Shown: positions 39,831 through 50,230 of the stretch, one piece after another
How the letters are laid out: each line of letters starts with the position of its first letter
Position numbering within the stretch: the stretch's first letter is position 1
From: Skermania sp. ID1734
GTDB taxonomy: Bacteria; Actinomycetota; Actinomycetes; Mycobacteriales; Mycobacteriaceae
Assembly: GCF_007489285.1 (NCBI RefSeq)
Contig: NZ_VLIY01000013.1
Coordinates: 17,035-81,034, forward strand
DNA: 64,000 nucleotides
Reading direction: 5' to 3'
Translations under genes and position numbers: made by a program
The notes under the pieces: generated by a model
What the model saw: only the letters and a program-made list of their open reading frames with translations
The model's database searches: none
What the model was told of the DNA's origin: nothing

Positions 39831-40517
39831 GTGGTCTCACTTATCACCGACGGTAGCTCGACCGATTCGCGCGGCAACCCCTATCCGCACCGCCGCCCCA
39901 CCCCATGGTTGGTGACTGTCGGGGTCCTGATCCTCATCGGCGGCGTCGTTTGGATCAAGGTCTTCACCACCAGTGACGCCAGCACGGCGCCCATGGATTG
40001 CAACAGCCCCGCGGTCAATGCCATGAACACGTCGGGGGCGCCCACCGCCGCGCCGCTCGGCGAACGAGTCGGCGAGTCGCGCATTTCCGATGTTCAACCG
40101 GCTCCACTCTCGGCCACCCGGGTGCGGGTCTTCAACGCCAACGGCCAACGCGGGCAGGCCGCGCACGTGGCGGCGCAGCTGAGCGACTACGGATTCGCCA
40201 GCGCCCCCGGCGTGCAGGTAGGAAACGACCCCGTCTACGTCGACCAGAACATGCAATGCTCGGGCCAGATCCGCTTCGGACCGAACGGGCGCGCCGCGGC
40301 CGCGACCGTGCAGCTGGTGGCGCCCTGCGCAGAGCTGATCGAGGATCAGCGGCAAGACGACACGGTCGATCTGGCGCTGGGCACGTACTTCACCGACATC
40401 CAGCCCAACGCCAACGCCGAAGAAGTGCTGCGGGCGCTGAAGGACCCGTCGCCGGATGGCACTCCCGCACCGCTGGACAGCAAGCTGCTGCAAGCCGCGC
40501 GCACAGCGAAGTGCTGA
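39831..40517 (+). CDS. cei: Envelope integrity protein Cei
   Basis: A 228-residue cell-envelope protein (Rv2700-like). A short cytoplasmic N terminus is followed by one membrane helix (about 26-42) and a secreted LytR_C-type alpha/beta domain that starts TRVRVFNANGQRGQAAHVAAQL. Four cysteines in the exported part could form disulfides. In M. tuberculosis, Cei is needed for envelope integrity and intrinsic drug resistance. The GTG at 39831 has AAAGGGG upstream. It converges on suhB with 8 bp between. Confidence 0.88.
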   Translation: MVSLITDGSSTDSRGNPYPHRRPTPWLVTVGVLILIGGVVWIKVFTTSDASTAPMDCNSPAVNAMNTSGAPTAAPLGERVGESRISDVQPAPLSATRVRVFNANGQRGQAAHVAAQLSDYGFASAPGVQVGNDPVYVDQNMQCSGQIRFGPNGRAAAATVQLVAPCAELIEDQRQDDTVDLALGTYFTDIQPNANAEEVLRALKDPSPDGTPAPLDSKLLQAARTAKC

Positions 40518-40525
40518 TCAGGTAG

Positions 40526-41434
40526 TCACTCGGGTATTGGTTCGAATGCGCCTAGGCGCTCGAACACGTCAGCCAGCTCCGCCGCGACGCCCGGTGCACA
40601 CGCCACCACGACCGCGCCGGCCGCGCTGACCGAGTCCGGCGAGGGCAACCACACCCGCGCGCCCGCTTCCTGCGCTATCAATCCGCCCGCGGCCCAGTCC
40701 CACGGGCTCAGCCCGTGCTCGAAATGCGCATCCACCAGGCCCGCTCCCACCATGCACAAATCGAGTGCCGCCGAGCCGATTCGCCGAATGTCACGAACCT
40801 GCGGCAACAACTCGCCGACCAACCGCCCTTGCCGCGCCCGCCGACTGCTGCCGTATCCGAAGCCAGTGGCGACCAGAGCCATGGAAAGTTCCGAAACGTC
40901 GTTGCACCGCAATGGCGTCACGGTCCCGTCGGCACCGATCACTGCCGCGCCGTGTCCCGCCGCCGCGCAGTACATCACCTCGCGTGCGACATCGACCACG
41001 GCTCCGGCCACCGAGCGTCCGTCTATCTGCGCCGCCACCGAGACGGCGAAGGCGGGAATCCCGTAGAGGAAGTTGACTGTGCCATCGATCGGGTCGATCA
41101 CCCAGCGCACCCGGTTTGCGTCGCCGGCCGTTCCGCCGCCTTCCTCGCCGAGGATCGAATCCTGCGGGCGCCGCCGAGCCAGCCGGTCGCGGATCAGTCG
41201 CTCGGTTTCGGTGTCCACCACGGTGACCGGATCGGTCGGGCTGCTCTTGGCCTGCACAGTCGTGGGCGCAGTTCCGGCGGTCTGAAACCGGTCGGCAACA
41301 GTGCCGAACACCTCTGGGCGCCTGCGACGCACATGTTCCGCGCCCTCGCGGGCCAGCTCGACCGCGACCTGGCACAGCGCCACGTACCCGGTACTGGTCG
41401 TCAATTCGGCATCAGCCGCATCGAAGGTGAACAC
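40526..41434 (-). CDS. suhB: Inositol-1-monophosphatase family protein
   Basis: Metal-dependent phosphatase that dephosphorylates inositol 1-phosphate for phosphatidylinositol, PIM and lipoarabinomannan synthesis. The 302-residue protein has the catalytic GEEGG (E97/E98), the metal motif VIDPIDGTVNFLYG (D114, D117) and the C-terminal SPWDWAAG. Length is slightly above the usual 270-290 because of a loop near residues 35-65. Position matches Rv2701c, and it diverges from ppgK across 85 bp. Confidence 0.92.
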   Translation of the reverse strand: MFTFDAADAELTTSTGYVALCQVAVELAREGAEHVRRRRPEVFGTVADRFQTAGTAPTTVQAKSSPTDPVTVVDTETERLIRDRLARRRPQDSILGEEGGGTAGDANRVRWVIDPIDGTVNFLYGIPAFAVSVAAQIDGRSVAGAVVDVAREVMYCAAAGHGAAVIGADGTVTPLRCNDVSELSMALVATGFGYGSSRRARQGRLVGELLPQVRDIRRIGSAALDLCMVGAGLVDAHFEHGLSPWDWAAGGLIAQEAGARVWLPSPDSVSAAGAVVVACAPGVAAELADVFERLGAFEPIPE

Positions 41435-41519
41435 TTGACAATCGCATCACACGGGAGCGGCCGCGCGCACTAAGGTGACGCGGGGCGGGAAGTTGCGGCG
41501 AGCACGAGGAGCGTTCGAG

Positions 41520-42281
41520 ATGGCGGAGCAGGCCCACCTCGGTTTCGGTGTCGACGTCGGCGGCAGCGGCGTCAAGGGTGGAATTGTGGATCTGCGGACC
41601 GGCGAAATGACGCACCGGCGAATCAAAATCGCCACGCCGCATCCGGCCACCCCGAAAGCCGTCGCCGAAACCATCGCCAAGATCGTTGAGCAGGCCGGCT
41701 GGACGGGCAACGTGGGCGTGACGCTGCCGTGCGTGGTGACCAATGGCGTGACCCGGTCGGCAGCCAACGTCGACAAGGCCTGGATCGACTTGGACACCCA
41801 CGAACTGTTCGCCGAGATCCTGCCCAAGCAGAAGGTGACCGTTCTCAACGACGCCGACGCGGCCGGACTGGCCGAAGACTCCTACGGCGCGGCCGCCGAG
41901 ATCGACGGCGTGGTGCTGCTGCTGACTTTCGGCACGGGCATCGGGTCGGCACTGTTGAACCGCGGAGTCTTGTTGCCCAACACCGAATTCGGCCACATCG
42001 AGGTCGACGGCGCCGAGGCCGAGCACCGCGCTGCCGCCTCGGTCAAGGACCGCAAGGGGATGGACTATCCCGAGTGGACCGCCGAGGTCAGCAAGGTGCT
42101 GAGCACCTTCGAGAACCTGTTGTGGCCGGACGTGATCGTGGTGGGTGGCGGGATCAGCCGAGAGGGCGACACGTGGATCCCGATGCTGACCAACCGCACC
42201 CCGGTGGTCGCCGCCACACTGCGCAACACCGCGGGCATTGTCGGTGCCGCGATGGCCGCGCAGGCGCGCGTCGACGTGTGA
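41520..42281 (+). CDS. ppgK: Polyphosphate glucokinase (second copy)
   Basis: A 253-residue ROK-family polyphosphate/ATP glucokinase in the Rv2702 position beside sigA. It has GVDVGGSGVKGGIVDL (about 10-25), [29 protein letters not shown], and VVGGGISREGD. The ATG at 41520 is preferred, with GAGGAG 8 nt upstream; a GTG at 41475 would precede that site. It is clearly a paralogue of the copy at 4.7-5.6 kb but lacks that copy's roughly 20-residue N-terminal extension. sigA begins 150 bp downstream. Confidence 0.92.
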   Translation: MAEQAHLGFGVDVGGSGVKGGIVDLRTGEMTHRRIKIATPHPATPKAVAETIAKIVEQAGWTGNVGVTLPCVVTNGVTRSAANVDKAWIDLDTHELFAEILPKQKVTVLNDADAAGLAEDSYGAAAEIDGVVLLLTFGTGIGSALLNRGVLLPNTEFGHIEVDGAEAEHRAAASVKDRKGMDYPEWTAEVSKVLSTFENLLWPDVIVVGGGISREGDTWIPMLTNRTPVVAATLRNTAGIVGAAMAAQARVDV

Positions 42282-42330
42282 GACGACGGCGGGAAACGCT
42301 GCAGTTTCACGGTCTGGCGCGGCGAATCGT

Positions 42331-42336
42331 TACAAT
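42331..42336 (+). promoter_or_regulatory. Probable sigA promoter -10
   Basis: TACAAT lies 95 bp before the sigA start, in the 150-bp gap after ppgK. No convincing -35 stands at 16-18 nt, so the assignment is moderate. Confidence 0.4.
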
Positions 42337-42431
42337 GGTGACGCCCGGCGATTAGCCGGTGAAACCCGACAGACCTCTCCGCCGGAAACCTCTGGCGTGA
42401 CGCCGCACGACACCGTCACGAAAGGGCTTAC

Positions 42432-43808
<1,377 letters not shown>

Positions 43809-43814
43809 CCCTGC

Positions 43815-44038
43815 CTGACGTACGTCAGTCGGAGTAATCCGCGCCTCATTCGCAACATTGTGGAACCGTTTGCGCCCCCGCGCCGTCAATCTACATCGAA
43901 GATAGATAAACGGTGATCGGTCCGACGGTCGCTGCTGGCGCAGGGGGCTGGCAGGGGCCTTCGGCCGTCCCCGGGCGGGCCAGCAGTGCCTTTTGCCGTC
44001 CCCGAGGCGGGGCCGGGAGGGCCTTCGGCCGTCCCGAG
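43815..44038. repeat. sigA downstream region: 14-bp palindrome and three ~32-bp repeats
   Basis: CTGACGTACGTCAG (43815-43828), a perfect palindrome, lies 6 bp after the sigA stop. Further on, three imperfect tandem units begin GCCTTCGGCCGTCCCC (43957), GCCTTTTGCCGTCCCC (43988) and GCCTTCGGCCGTCCC (44021), 31-33 bp apart. Each contains a small GGC-rich hairpin. The region separates convergent sigA and the antiporter gene and may act in termination. Confidence 0.65.
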
Positions 44039-44042
44039 TGCA

Positions 44043-45242
44043 TTACCGGGTAGGCACAGACTGTCCACCGGCCTGCGCGCCGCCCACTCCCCCGATCCAG
44101 CGCATGAACGGCTCGATCAGCCGCGCCGTCGTTGGTCCCACCACCGCCATGAGCAACACGTAGGCAGTTGCCAGCGCCGCCAGGTTGCCGTCGGCAGCGC
44201 CGGCGGACACCGCCAGGCCGGCGATCACAATGGAGAACTCACCGCGGGCCACCAGGGCCGTGCCGGCCCGCGCCCGGCCCATCCGCCCGACGCCCTGCCG
44301 TTTGGCAGCCCACCACCCGGTGGCCACCTTCGTGATCGTCGTGACGACGGCCAGCAGTACCGCGTACGCGAGCACCGGCGGAATGCTCGCCGGATCGGTG
44401 TTCAGCCCGAACACCACGAAAAACATCGCGGCGAACAGATCCCGCAACGGTTCGAGCAGCTTTGCCGCATTGTTCGCCGTCGATCCCGAGATCGCGATGC
44501 CCAGCAGGAATGCACCCACGGCAGCGGAAACCTGCAGGGCGGACGCGAAACCGGCCACCAGCAGGGCCGCCCCGAGCAGCTTGAGCAGAAACACTTCTTT
44601 GTCGGCGCTGTCGACGATCGACGAGACGAAGTGGCCGTAGCGCAGCGCGACGATGATCACCACGGCAAGCACGAACATCGCGATCACCAGCGCCTGCAGG
44701 CCGCCGAGCAGCCCCACGCCGGCCAGGATCGCGGTGAGGATCGGCAGATACGCGGCCATCGCCAGGTCTTCGAGCACCAGAATCGACAGCACCACCGGGG
44801 TCTCGCGGTTACCGAGCCGGCCCATGTCGGTGAGGACCTTCGCCACAATCCCCGACGACGAAATGTAGGTGACGCCAGCGAGAATCAGCGCCCCGACGGG
44901 TCCCCAACCCAACACGAGCGCGACGATCACGCCCGGCGTCGCATTGAGGACCACGTCGACCAGCCCGGCCAGCCAGGACCGCCGCAGCCCGGTCATCAGC
45001 TCGGAGGCGGTGTATTCCAGTCCGAGTAGCAGCAGGAGCAGGACGACGCCGATCTCGCTGGCCAGGTGGCTGAAGTCGGTGGTAGTCCCCAGCGGCACCA
45101 CACCTCCGCTGCCGAAGGCCAAACCGCCCAGCAGGTACAGCGGGATCGGCGACATGCCGAATCGACCGGCCACCCTGCCGAGCATCCCGAGGATGAAGAA
45201 GACGGCGCCCAGTTCGATCAGCGCGGTTGTGGTCTCATCCAT
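44043..45242 (-). CDS. khtU: CPA2-family K+/H+ antiporter KhtU-like
   Basis: A 399-residue membrane antiporter with about 12 hydrophobic helices. It has the CPA2 signature LLLLLLGLEYTASEL, SSSGIVAKVLTDMGRLGNRE and LEDLAMAAYLPIL, then GAFLLGIAISGST and ARGEFSIVIAGLAV. It lacks the large C-terminal TrkA_N domain of KefB/KefC; the regulatory subunit is instead encoded upstream by khtT, 45 bp away. In B. subtilis KhtTU exports K+ or NH4+ against protons and is controlled by c-di-AMP. Confidence 0.85.
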   Translation of the reverse strand: MDETTTALIELGAVFFILGMLGRVAGRFGMSPIPLYLLGGLAFGSGGVVPLGTTTDFSHLASEIGVVLLLLLLGLEYTASELMTGLRRSWLAGLVDVVLNATPGVIVALVLGWGPVGALILAGVTYISSSGIVAKVLTDMGRLGNRETPVVLSILVLEDLAMAAYLPILTAILAGVGLLGGLQALVIAMFVLAVVIIVALRYGHFVSSIVDSADKEVFLLKLLGAALLVAGFASALQVSAAVGAFLLGIAISGSTANNAAKLLEPLRDLFAAMFFVVFGLNTDPASIPPVLAYAVLLAVVTTITKVATGWWAAKRQGVGRMGRARAGTALVARGEFSIVIAGLAVSAGAADGNLAALATAYVLLMAVVGPTTARLIEPFMRWIGGVGGAQAGGQSVPTR

Positions 45243-45287
45243 GACGGCCCCAACCGGGCACTGCCATCCGACTGGCCGTCACGACCC

Positions 45288-45770
45288 TCATCCGTGCGTG
45301 AGAATCTTGCCCGCTGCGTCGAGCCCTTCGGACGTGCCGACAACCACCAGCAGATCGCCGGCTGTGAAGGTGAAATCGGGGCCGGGTGACGGATGGATCT
45401 GGCCGGCGCGCATCACCGCAACGATGGAAGCCTTGGTGCGGGTACGCATCCCGGTCTCACCGAGCGTGCGACCGTCGAACGGAGACCCGTCCGCAATGGG
45501 CAGTTGCCGGGTGCTGATGCCCGGTAGATCACGGTGTTCCTCGCGCAACCGCGCGACGAGTTGCGGTGCGCCGAGCAGATTGGCCAACGCTGCTGCTTCC
45601 TCATTGGTCAGCGGCAACGAGGCGGCAATAGCGTCCGGATCGTCGGGATAGGACACGATCAGCTCGATGTGGCCGTCGCGGTGGGTGACCACACCGATTC
45701 GCCGTCCCGCCGCCACCTCGAAGTCTTTGCGCACCCCGATGCCGGGTAGCGGTGTCACGTCCACGTTCAC
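45288..45770 (-). CDS. khtT: RCK_C-domain regulator KhtT-like
   Basis: A 160-residue regulatory subunit. The N-terminal half (VTPLPGIGVRKDFEVAAGRRIGVV) matches KhtT, followed by a linker helix (LTNEEAAALANLLG) and a C-terminal RCK_C domain (about 90-160, with GRTLGETGMRTRTKASIVAVMR and GDLLVVVGTSEGL). RCK_C of KhtT binds c-di-AMP in Bacillus. The GTG at 45770 has TAGGCT 7 nt upstream with no Shine-Dalgarno; a longer frame to 45908 has unrelated sequence. It forms a unit with the antiporter gene. Confidence 0.86.
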   Translation of the reverse strand: MNVDVTPLPGIGVRKDFEVAAGRRIGVVTHRDGHIELIVSYPDDPDAIAASLPLTNEEAAALANLLGAPQLVARLREEHRDLPGISTRQLPIADGSPFDGRTLGETGMRTRTKASIVAVMRAGQIHPSPGPDFTFTAGDLLVVVGTSEGLDAAGKILTHG

Positions 45771-45777
45771 GACTGCG

Positions 45778-45783
45778 AGCCTA
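45778..45783 (-). promoter_or_regulatory. -10 hexamer for leaderless khtT transcript
   Basis: TAGGCT on the minus strand, 7 nt before the GTG at 45770, with no Shine-Dalgarno. It would drive the khtT-khtU unit. Confidence 0.5.
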
Positions 45784-46061
45784 ACCGGATGGGCGGTCCC
45801 GGCTCCCCGGTTGCGGAATCTCGATGGGGAAGTTGACTTTTGGGTGTGTGAACCGAAGTGTGACGGGGTAATTAACGGATCAGCTACCAGGAAACAACGG
45901 CGTTTCATGGTAGTGAAAAGCTCGGAATGTTAGTTAAAGCACAGTGAACCGTGGCAGGGAACATATCGTGGCCCGCACACGTCTGACAGAGTGGATATGC
46001 CGCAAGGTGCATCAAGAGCCCAGGCGAGGCGACACAGGTCGTTAGCCAGGACGGAGGAGCC

Positions 46062-46253
46062 ATGCCAGCAACGTTGACTCGCAGCCCGCTGACTGCTGCC
46101 GATCGCTGTGATCGGTGCGGGGCCGCCGCAAAGGTACGCGCGGTCTTGACCTCGGGCGGCGAGCTGCTCTTCTGCCAGCACCACGCGAACAAGTACGGAG
46201 CGGGCCTGCGTGACATCGACGCGGCGATCGAAAGCGAAGCTATCTCCGCCTGA
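46062..46253 (+). CDS. DUF7455 small zinc-ribbon-like protein
   Basis: A 63-residue protein with an N-terminal DRCDRCGAAAKVRAVL CxxC pair and a second metal site LLFCQHHANKYG, consistent with one bound zinc. It resembles the small DUF7455 family common in Actinobacteria. GGAGGAG precedes the ATG by 4 to 5 nt. It stands alone between divergent khtTU and the convergent helicase gene and is followed by a strong terminator. Function unknown. The 291 bp upstream should hold its promoter, which I cannot place with confidence. Confidence 0.85.
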   Translation: MPATLTRSPLTAADRCDRCGAAAKVRAVLTSGGELLFCQHHANKYGAGLRDIDAAIESEAISA

Positions 46254-46290
46254 TGGGTACCGCCCCGATCGACTAACGGGTCAACAGACA

Positions 46291-46320
46291 AATGGCGGGC
46301 GCCTTCGGGCGTCCGCCATT
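46291..46320. terminator. Terminator between DUF7455 and helicase genes
   Basis: A 13-bp stem with one G-U pair, AATGGCGGGCGCC against the complementary arm ending GTCCGCCATT, and a TTCG tetraloop. It sits between convergent genes and is nearly symmetric, so it probably ends both transcripts. Confidence 0.85.
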
Positions 46321-46327
46321 GTGTTCT

Positions 46328-48058
46328 CTACCAGCGCCGCAGCGTGGAGATTCGGTCGGTGAGTTGCTCTGCCGTCGCAATGGCCGACGGCGGCCCACCA
46401 CATGCGCGACGCAGTTCGCCGTGAATGATCCCGTGCGGCTTGCCGGTGCGGTGATGGTGCATCGCGACCAGGCCGTTCAGTTCCCGGCGCAACTCGGCCA
46501 GCTTGTCGGCGGCTGCCGCGCGGGTGGCCGCCGTGGGCGCTGGTTCGTGCGCGGCCGGTTGCTGGCGCTCACTGACCTGCCGGGCCTGCCGCTCGCGGAG
46601 CAGCGCACGCATTTGTTCGGCGTCGAGCAGACCCGGTAGGCCCAGGTAGTCTGCCTCTTCGTCGCTGCCCGCGAACGTTGCGGTGCCGAACGATGACCCG
46701 TCGTAAATCACCTGGTCGAGTTCGGCGTCGGCGCCCAGGGAAATGAACGCCTTCTCCTCCGCGTCGTCCGGGATGTCCTGTTGGGAGTTCGCGGCGTCGA
46801 GTAGTTCGTCGTCGAAGCCGTTTTTCTCCCGGTGTGGCTTGCCGAGCACGTGGTCGCGCTGCACCTCGAGCTGACTGGCCAGGTCCAGCAGCACCGGCAC
46901 CGAAGGCAGGAACACACTCGCCGTCTCCCCGCGCTTGCGCGACCGCACGAAGCGACCGACAGCCTGGGCGAAGTACAGCGGCGTGGACGCGCTCGTGGCG
47001 TAGACGCCCACCGCAAGTCGCGGCACGTCGACACCTTCGGAGACCATCCGCACGGCCACCATCCAGCTTTGCCCGCTGCGGGAAAATTCGTCGATTCGCT
47101 GCGAGGAGCCGGGGTCGTCGGAAAGCACCAACGCCGGCGCCTGTCCGGTCATTGCCTCGAGGAGTTCGGCGTACGCGCGGGCGGTGGTCTGGTCGGTGGC
47201 GATCACCAATCCCCCGGCGTCGGGCATGCCACCGGCGCGCAGCTGGGCGAGCCGCGTGTCCGCGGCCCGCAGGACGGCCGGGATCCAGTCGCCGTGCGGG
47301 TCAAGTGCCGTGCGCCACGCCCGTGCCGTTTGTTCCGGCGACAGCGGCTCGCCGAGCCGGGCGGTGAACTCCTCACCCGCGCTGTCGCGCCAGCGCGCCT
47401 CCCCCGAGTAGGCCAGAAAGACCACCGGCCGCACGACGCCGTCCGCGAGCGCGTCGGAGTATCCGTAGGCGTGGTCGGCGCGCGAACGCGGCAGTCCCTC
47501 GCCGTCGGGTTCATAGGTGACGAACGGGATCGCGCTGTCGTCACTGCGGAAGGGCGTACCCGTGAGCGCGAGCCTCCTGGTCGCATCACCGAAGGCCTCC
47601 CGGACCCCGTCACCCCAGGTCTTGGCGTCTCCGGCGTGATGGATCTCGTCGAGAATGACCAGGGTGCGGCGGTTCTCTGTGCGGACCCGGTGCTTGGTCG
47701 GGTGAGCCGCGACCTGCGCATAGGTCAGCACCACACCTTGGTAGTCCGCCGAGGTCTGTCCGGTCGAGTTGGAGAACCGCGAGTCCAGCGCGATCCCGAC
47801 CCGCGCAGCCGACGCCGACCACTGATGCTTGAGGTGCTCGGTCGGCGCCACCACGGTGATCTGGTCCACGGTGCGGTCGGCGAGCAGCTCGGCGGCGACA
47901 CGCAGCGCGAACGTCGTCTTACCGGCACCCGGCGTCGCCACGGCGAGGAAGTCGCGCGGCTTGGTCGACAAGTACTTGGCCAGCGCGCGGCGCTGCCACG
48001 CGCGGAGCGCCGGGCTTGCTGCAGCAGGTTCGACAGTTCGGGGGGCCTCGCTGAGCAC
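46328..48058 (-). CDS. DEAD/DEAH superfamily 2 helicase
   Basis: A 576-residue SF2 helicase/ATPase. It has Walker A in ATPGAGKTTF (41-50), motif II LVILDEIHHAG, motif III ALTGTPFRSDD and, in the second RecA domain, VRMVSEGVDVPRLAVGVY with AQAVGRFVRSR (motif VI). The C-terminal 100 residues are Ala/Arg/Gln-rich, with a helical region suited to nucleic-acid or protein contacts. The layout resembles type-III-restriction-like or Rv2917-type helicases; no methylase or nuclease partner is adjacent, so a restriction system is not supported. Start GTG at 48058, with GAGGAG 11 nt before. Confidence 0.85.
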   Translation of the reverse strand: MLSEAPRTVEPAAASPALRAWQRRALAKYLSTKPRDFLAVATPGAGKTTFALRVAAELLADRTVDQITVVAPTEHLKHQWSASAARVGIALDSRFSNSTGQTSADYQGVVLTYAQVAAHPTKHRVRTENRRTLVILDEIHHAGDAKTWGDGVREAFGDATRRLALTGTPFRSDDSAIPFVTYEPDGEGLPRSRADHAYGYSDALADGVVRPVVFLAYSGEARWRDSAGEEFTARLGEPLSPEQTARAWRTALDPHGDWIPAVLRAADTRLAQLRAGGMPDAGGLVIATDQTTARAYAELLEAMTGQAPALVLSDDPGSSQRIDEFSRSGQSWMVAVRMVSEGVDVPRLAVGVYATSASTPLYFAQAVGRFVRSRKRGETASVFLPSVPVLLDLASQLEVQRDHVLGKPHREKNGFDDELLDAANSQQDIPDDAEEKAFISLGADAELDQVIYDGSSFGTATFAGSDEEADYLGLPGLLDAEQMRALLRERQARQVSERQQPAAHEPAPTAATRAAAADKLAELRRELNGLVAMHHHRTGKPHGIIHGELRRACGGPPSAIATAEQLTDRISTLRRW

Positions 48059-48324
48059 GGTGGCGGCTGCTCCTCTGCTGCGTCGATCCGGCTGGACATG
48101 CTGTGAAGTTGCGGGCCACCATCCGGGCGCGCACGAGACGGCGGACCCGGCACTGGCGTGATGGCCGCGCCGAGTCTAACCGGGACCGCAGACACATAAC
48201 CAAAACCGTTCGGTCCCTCGCGGTGTCGCCGCACGTGGCACACTGAGCAGCGAGCGGCATCACGTGACGACACTGGCGTGCCGAAGCCGGTGAGCGGTCG
48301 ATTGTCAGGGATGCTGTATGCACC

Positions 48325-49509
48325 ATGGAAACGCATTCGGATGAGTTCGAACGGGGCAACACTGTTCCCCCGCAGTCCGATGCGCCCGTGCCCGGTAAAC
48401 AGCACCTGCGGCATCTGCGACAGACCGGCAGACTGATCTTCCGCACCGCGGACAAGGCGTGGAGCGACTCGATCTTCACCAAGTCGGCCGCAGCGGCCTT
48501 CTGGCAAACACTGTCGCTTCCGCCGCTGCTGCTCGGGCTGCTGGGCAGCCTCGGCTATGTCGGCAACTGGTTCGGGCCGGACACGCTCGACATCATTCAG
48601 CACCGGATCATCTCGTTCAGCCGGGACGCGTTCAGTCAGAGTGTGGTCGACCAGCTGATCCAGCCGACCGTCGCCGACGTGCTACAACGTGGCCGGGCCG
48701 AGGTCATGTCGCTGGGATTCGTGCTGTCGTTGTGGGCCGGCTCATCCGCCATGTCGACTTTCGTCGACTCGATCGTCGATGCACACGGTCAGCAGGACGC
48801 ACGGCATCCCGTGTGGCAGCGCATCTTCGCCCTGTTGCTCTACGTCATGTTCTTGATCGCGGCCGTGTTGATCCTGCCGATCGTCGCGCTGGGGCCGACG
48901 CTGATCGGCCGAGCCCTGCCCGATACGTGGTTTGCCGTCGGATCGCAATTGCTCGACTACTTCTACTACCCCGGCGTCGGCCTGCTGCTGATCATCGGGC
49001 TGACCACGCTGTACAAGACCGCCCTGCACAAATCGCTGCCCTGGCACCGGTTGCTCGGCGGCGCGCTGCTGGCCGGCGTGTTCTTCATGGTCGCCAGCTA
49101 CATTCTGCGGCGCTACCTGGCCTGGGTCGCCCGGGGCGGCATCAGCTATGGAGCGCTGGCGACGCCGATCGCCTTCTTGCTGTTCGCGTTCTTTCTCGGA
49201 TTCGCGGTGATTCTCGGGGCCGAGTTCAACGCCACCATTCAGGAGTTCTGGCCGGCGCGTGCCACCCGGATGGATCAGATGAAGGAGTGGCTGGCCACCC
49301 AGGCTGCCGAGGGCACCCCCGTGATCGCGCCGGTCACCGATATCGCCCGCAAGATTGCCACCGGACCGATCAAGGTCGCGCGGGCCGTGACCCGTGGTGA
49401 TTCGGGCGACGAGGACAGCGATGATTCAGAAGTGGCCGACGAACCGACCGAACCGATAAGACGCCCCGCCGCGGGTGTGCGTCACTCGCCCTTGCGCAAC
49501 CCGTCGTAA
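48325..49509 (+). CDS. YihY/virulence factor BrkB family membrane protein
   Basis: A 394-residue protein (Rv2707-like) with a polar N terminus (1-50), six membrane helices between about 60 and 305, and an acidic cytoplasmic tail. Family marks include SAAAAFWQTLSLPPLLLGLLG, LPWHRLLGGALLAGVFFMVASY and ISYGALATPIAFLLF. Despite older annotation as RNase BN, YihY is a membrane protein of unknown transport or envelope role. The 3' end overlaps the convergent DUF3039 gene by 28 bp. Confidence 0.88.
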   Translation: METHSDEFERGNTVPPQSDAPVPGKQHLRHLRQTGRLIFRTADKAWSDSIFTKSAAAAFWQTLSLPPLLLGLLGSLGYVGNWFGPDTLDIIQHRIISFSRDAFSQSVVDQLIQPTVADVLQRGRAEVMSLGFVLSLWAGSSAMSTFVDSIVDAHGQQDARHPVWQRIFALLLYVMFLIAAVLILPIVALGPTLIGRALPDTWFAVGSQLLDYFYYPGVGLLLIIGLTTLYKTALHKSLPWHRLLGGALLAGVFFMVASYILRRYLAWVARGGISYGALATPIAFLLFAFFLGFAVILGAEFNATIQEFWPARATRMDQMKEWLATQAAEGTPVIAPVTDIARKIATGPIKVARAVTRGDSGDEDSDDSEVADEPTEPIRRPAAGVRHSPLRNPS

Positions 49510-49718
49510 ATCTTCTTGCACTCCGGGCACACCGGCGATCCGGGCTTGGCCGAACGAGTGACCGGAAACACCTCGCCACACAACGCAACGACGTGCGTGC
49601 CCATGACCGCGCTCTCGGCGATCTTGTTCTTCTTGACGTAGTGGAAGAACTTCGGCGTGTCCGAACCGGTCGACTCATCCGTGGTCGTATCCGGGCGCAG
49701 CTTGGTGTCGGTACTCAC
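49482..49718 (-). CDS. DUF3039 small zinc-binding-like protein
   Basis: A 78-residue protein (Rv2708c-like). After a polar N terminus STDTKLRPDTTTDES it has FHYVKKNKIAESAVMGTHVVALCGEVFPV and VCPECKKIYDGL, with Cys and His residues positioned to bind one zinc. Conserved beside sigB across Actinobacteria; function unknown. GTG at 49718 matches the family N terminus; an ATG at 49736 would add six residues. The stop lies inside the YihY gene. Confidence 0.85.
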   Translation of the reverse strand: MSTDTKLRPDTTTDESTGSDTPKFFHYVKKNKIAESAVMGTHVVALCGEVFPVTRSAKPGSPVCPECKKIYDGLRKGE

Positions 49719-49816
49719 GTATCCATGATGCAACATATCCGGCCGCCGTAGCGGTGTTGGACCCGTCCAGCGGGGGCGACAGTGACACCCCGCCCACGGA
49801 GTGACAGAGTGGATGT

Positions 49817-50191
49817 ATGGCACGTGCGGCGTCGTTCGGTGAACCCGAAGAGATCGGAACCCCACGTCATCCCGCTCTCATCACGGGCGCGCCGAAGTCG
49901 ATCGAGCAGGAGCGCCACGACCGTGTCCGCAAGTACACGATCCTCATGGCATTCCGGATTCCCGCGCTGATCATCGCCGGAATCGTTTACAGCGAGTTTC
50001 AGAACGGCCTGATTGCGATCGCCATTCTGGCCGTGTCGGTGCCGTTGCCCTGGATCGCGGTGCTGATTGCCAACGACCGCCCACCGCGGCGAGCCGACGA
50101 GCCCAGCCGCTACCGGCCGCAGTCGGCGCACACGGAATTCGGGCACGAAATCGAAGGTCCGCACGAGACCATCGACGGCTCCTCCGGCTAG
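49817..50191 (+). CDS. DUF3099 membrane protein
   Basis: A 124-residue protein (Rv2709-like). It begins with a polar segment containing ALITGAPKSIEQERHDRVRKYTILMAFR, then two membrane helices (about 43-60 and 66-85), and a short polar tail. It is a conserved neighbour of sigB in Mycobacteriales; function unknown. It diverges from DUF3039 and is followed by the methyltransferase gene, 39 bp on. Confidence 0.85.
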   Translation: MARAASFGEPEEIGTPRHPALITGAPKSIEQERHDRVRKYTILMAFRIPALIIAGIVYSEFQNGLIAIAILAVSVPLPWIAVLIANDRPPRRADEPSRYRPQSAHTEFGHEIEGPHETIDGSSG

Positions 50192-50230
50192 CTCGGGGCG
50201 AACCCGCGCGGCGATGGTAAGGATTTAGCC

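Noticed and set aside
46328..48058. Type III restriction helicase or phage-defence system
   Set aside because: The helicase motifs fit, but no methylase, nuclease or other defence gene is adjacent; the neighbours are conserved housekeeping genes.
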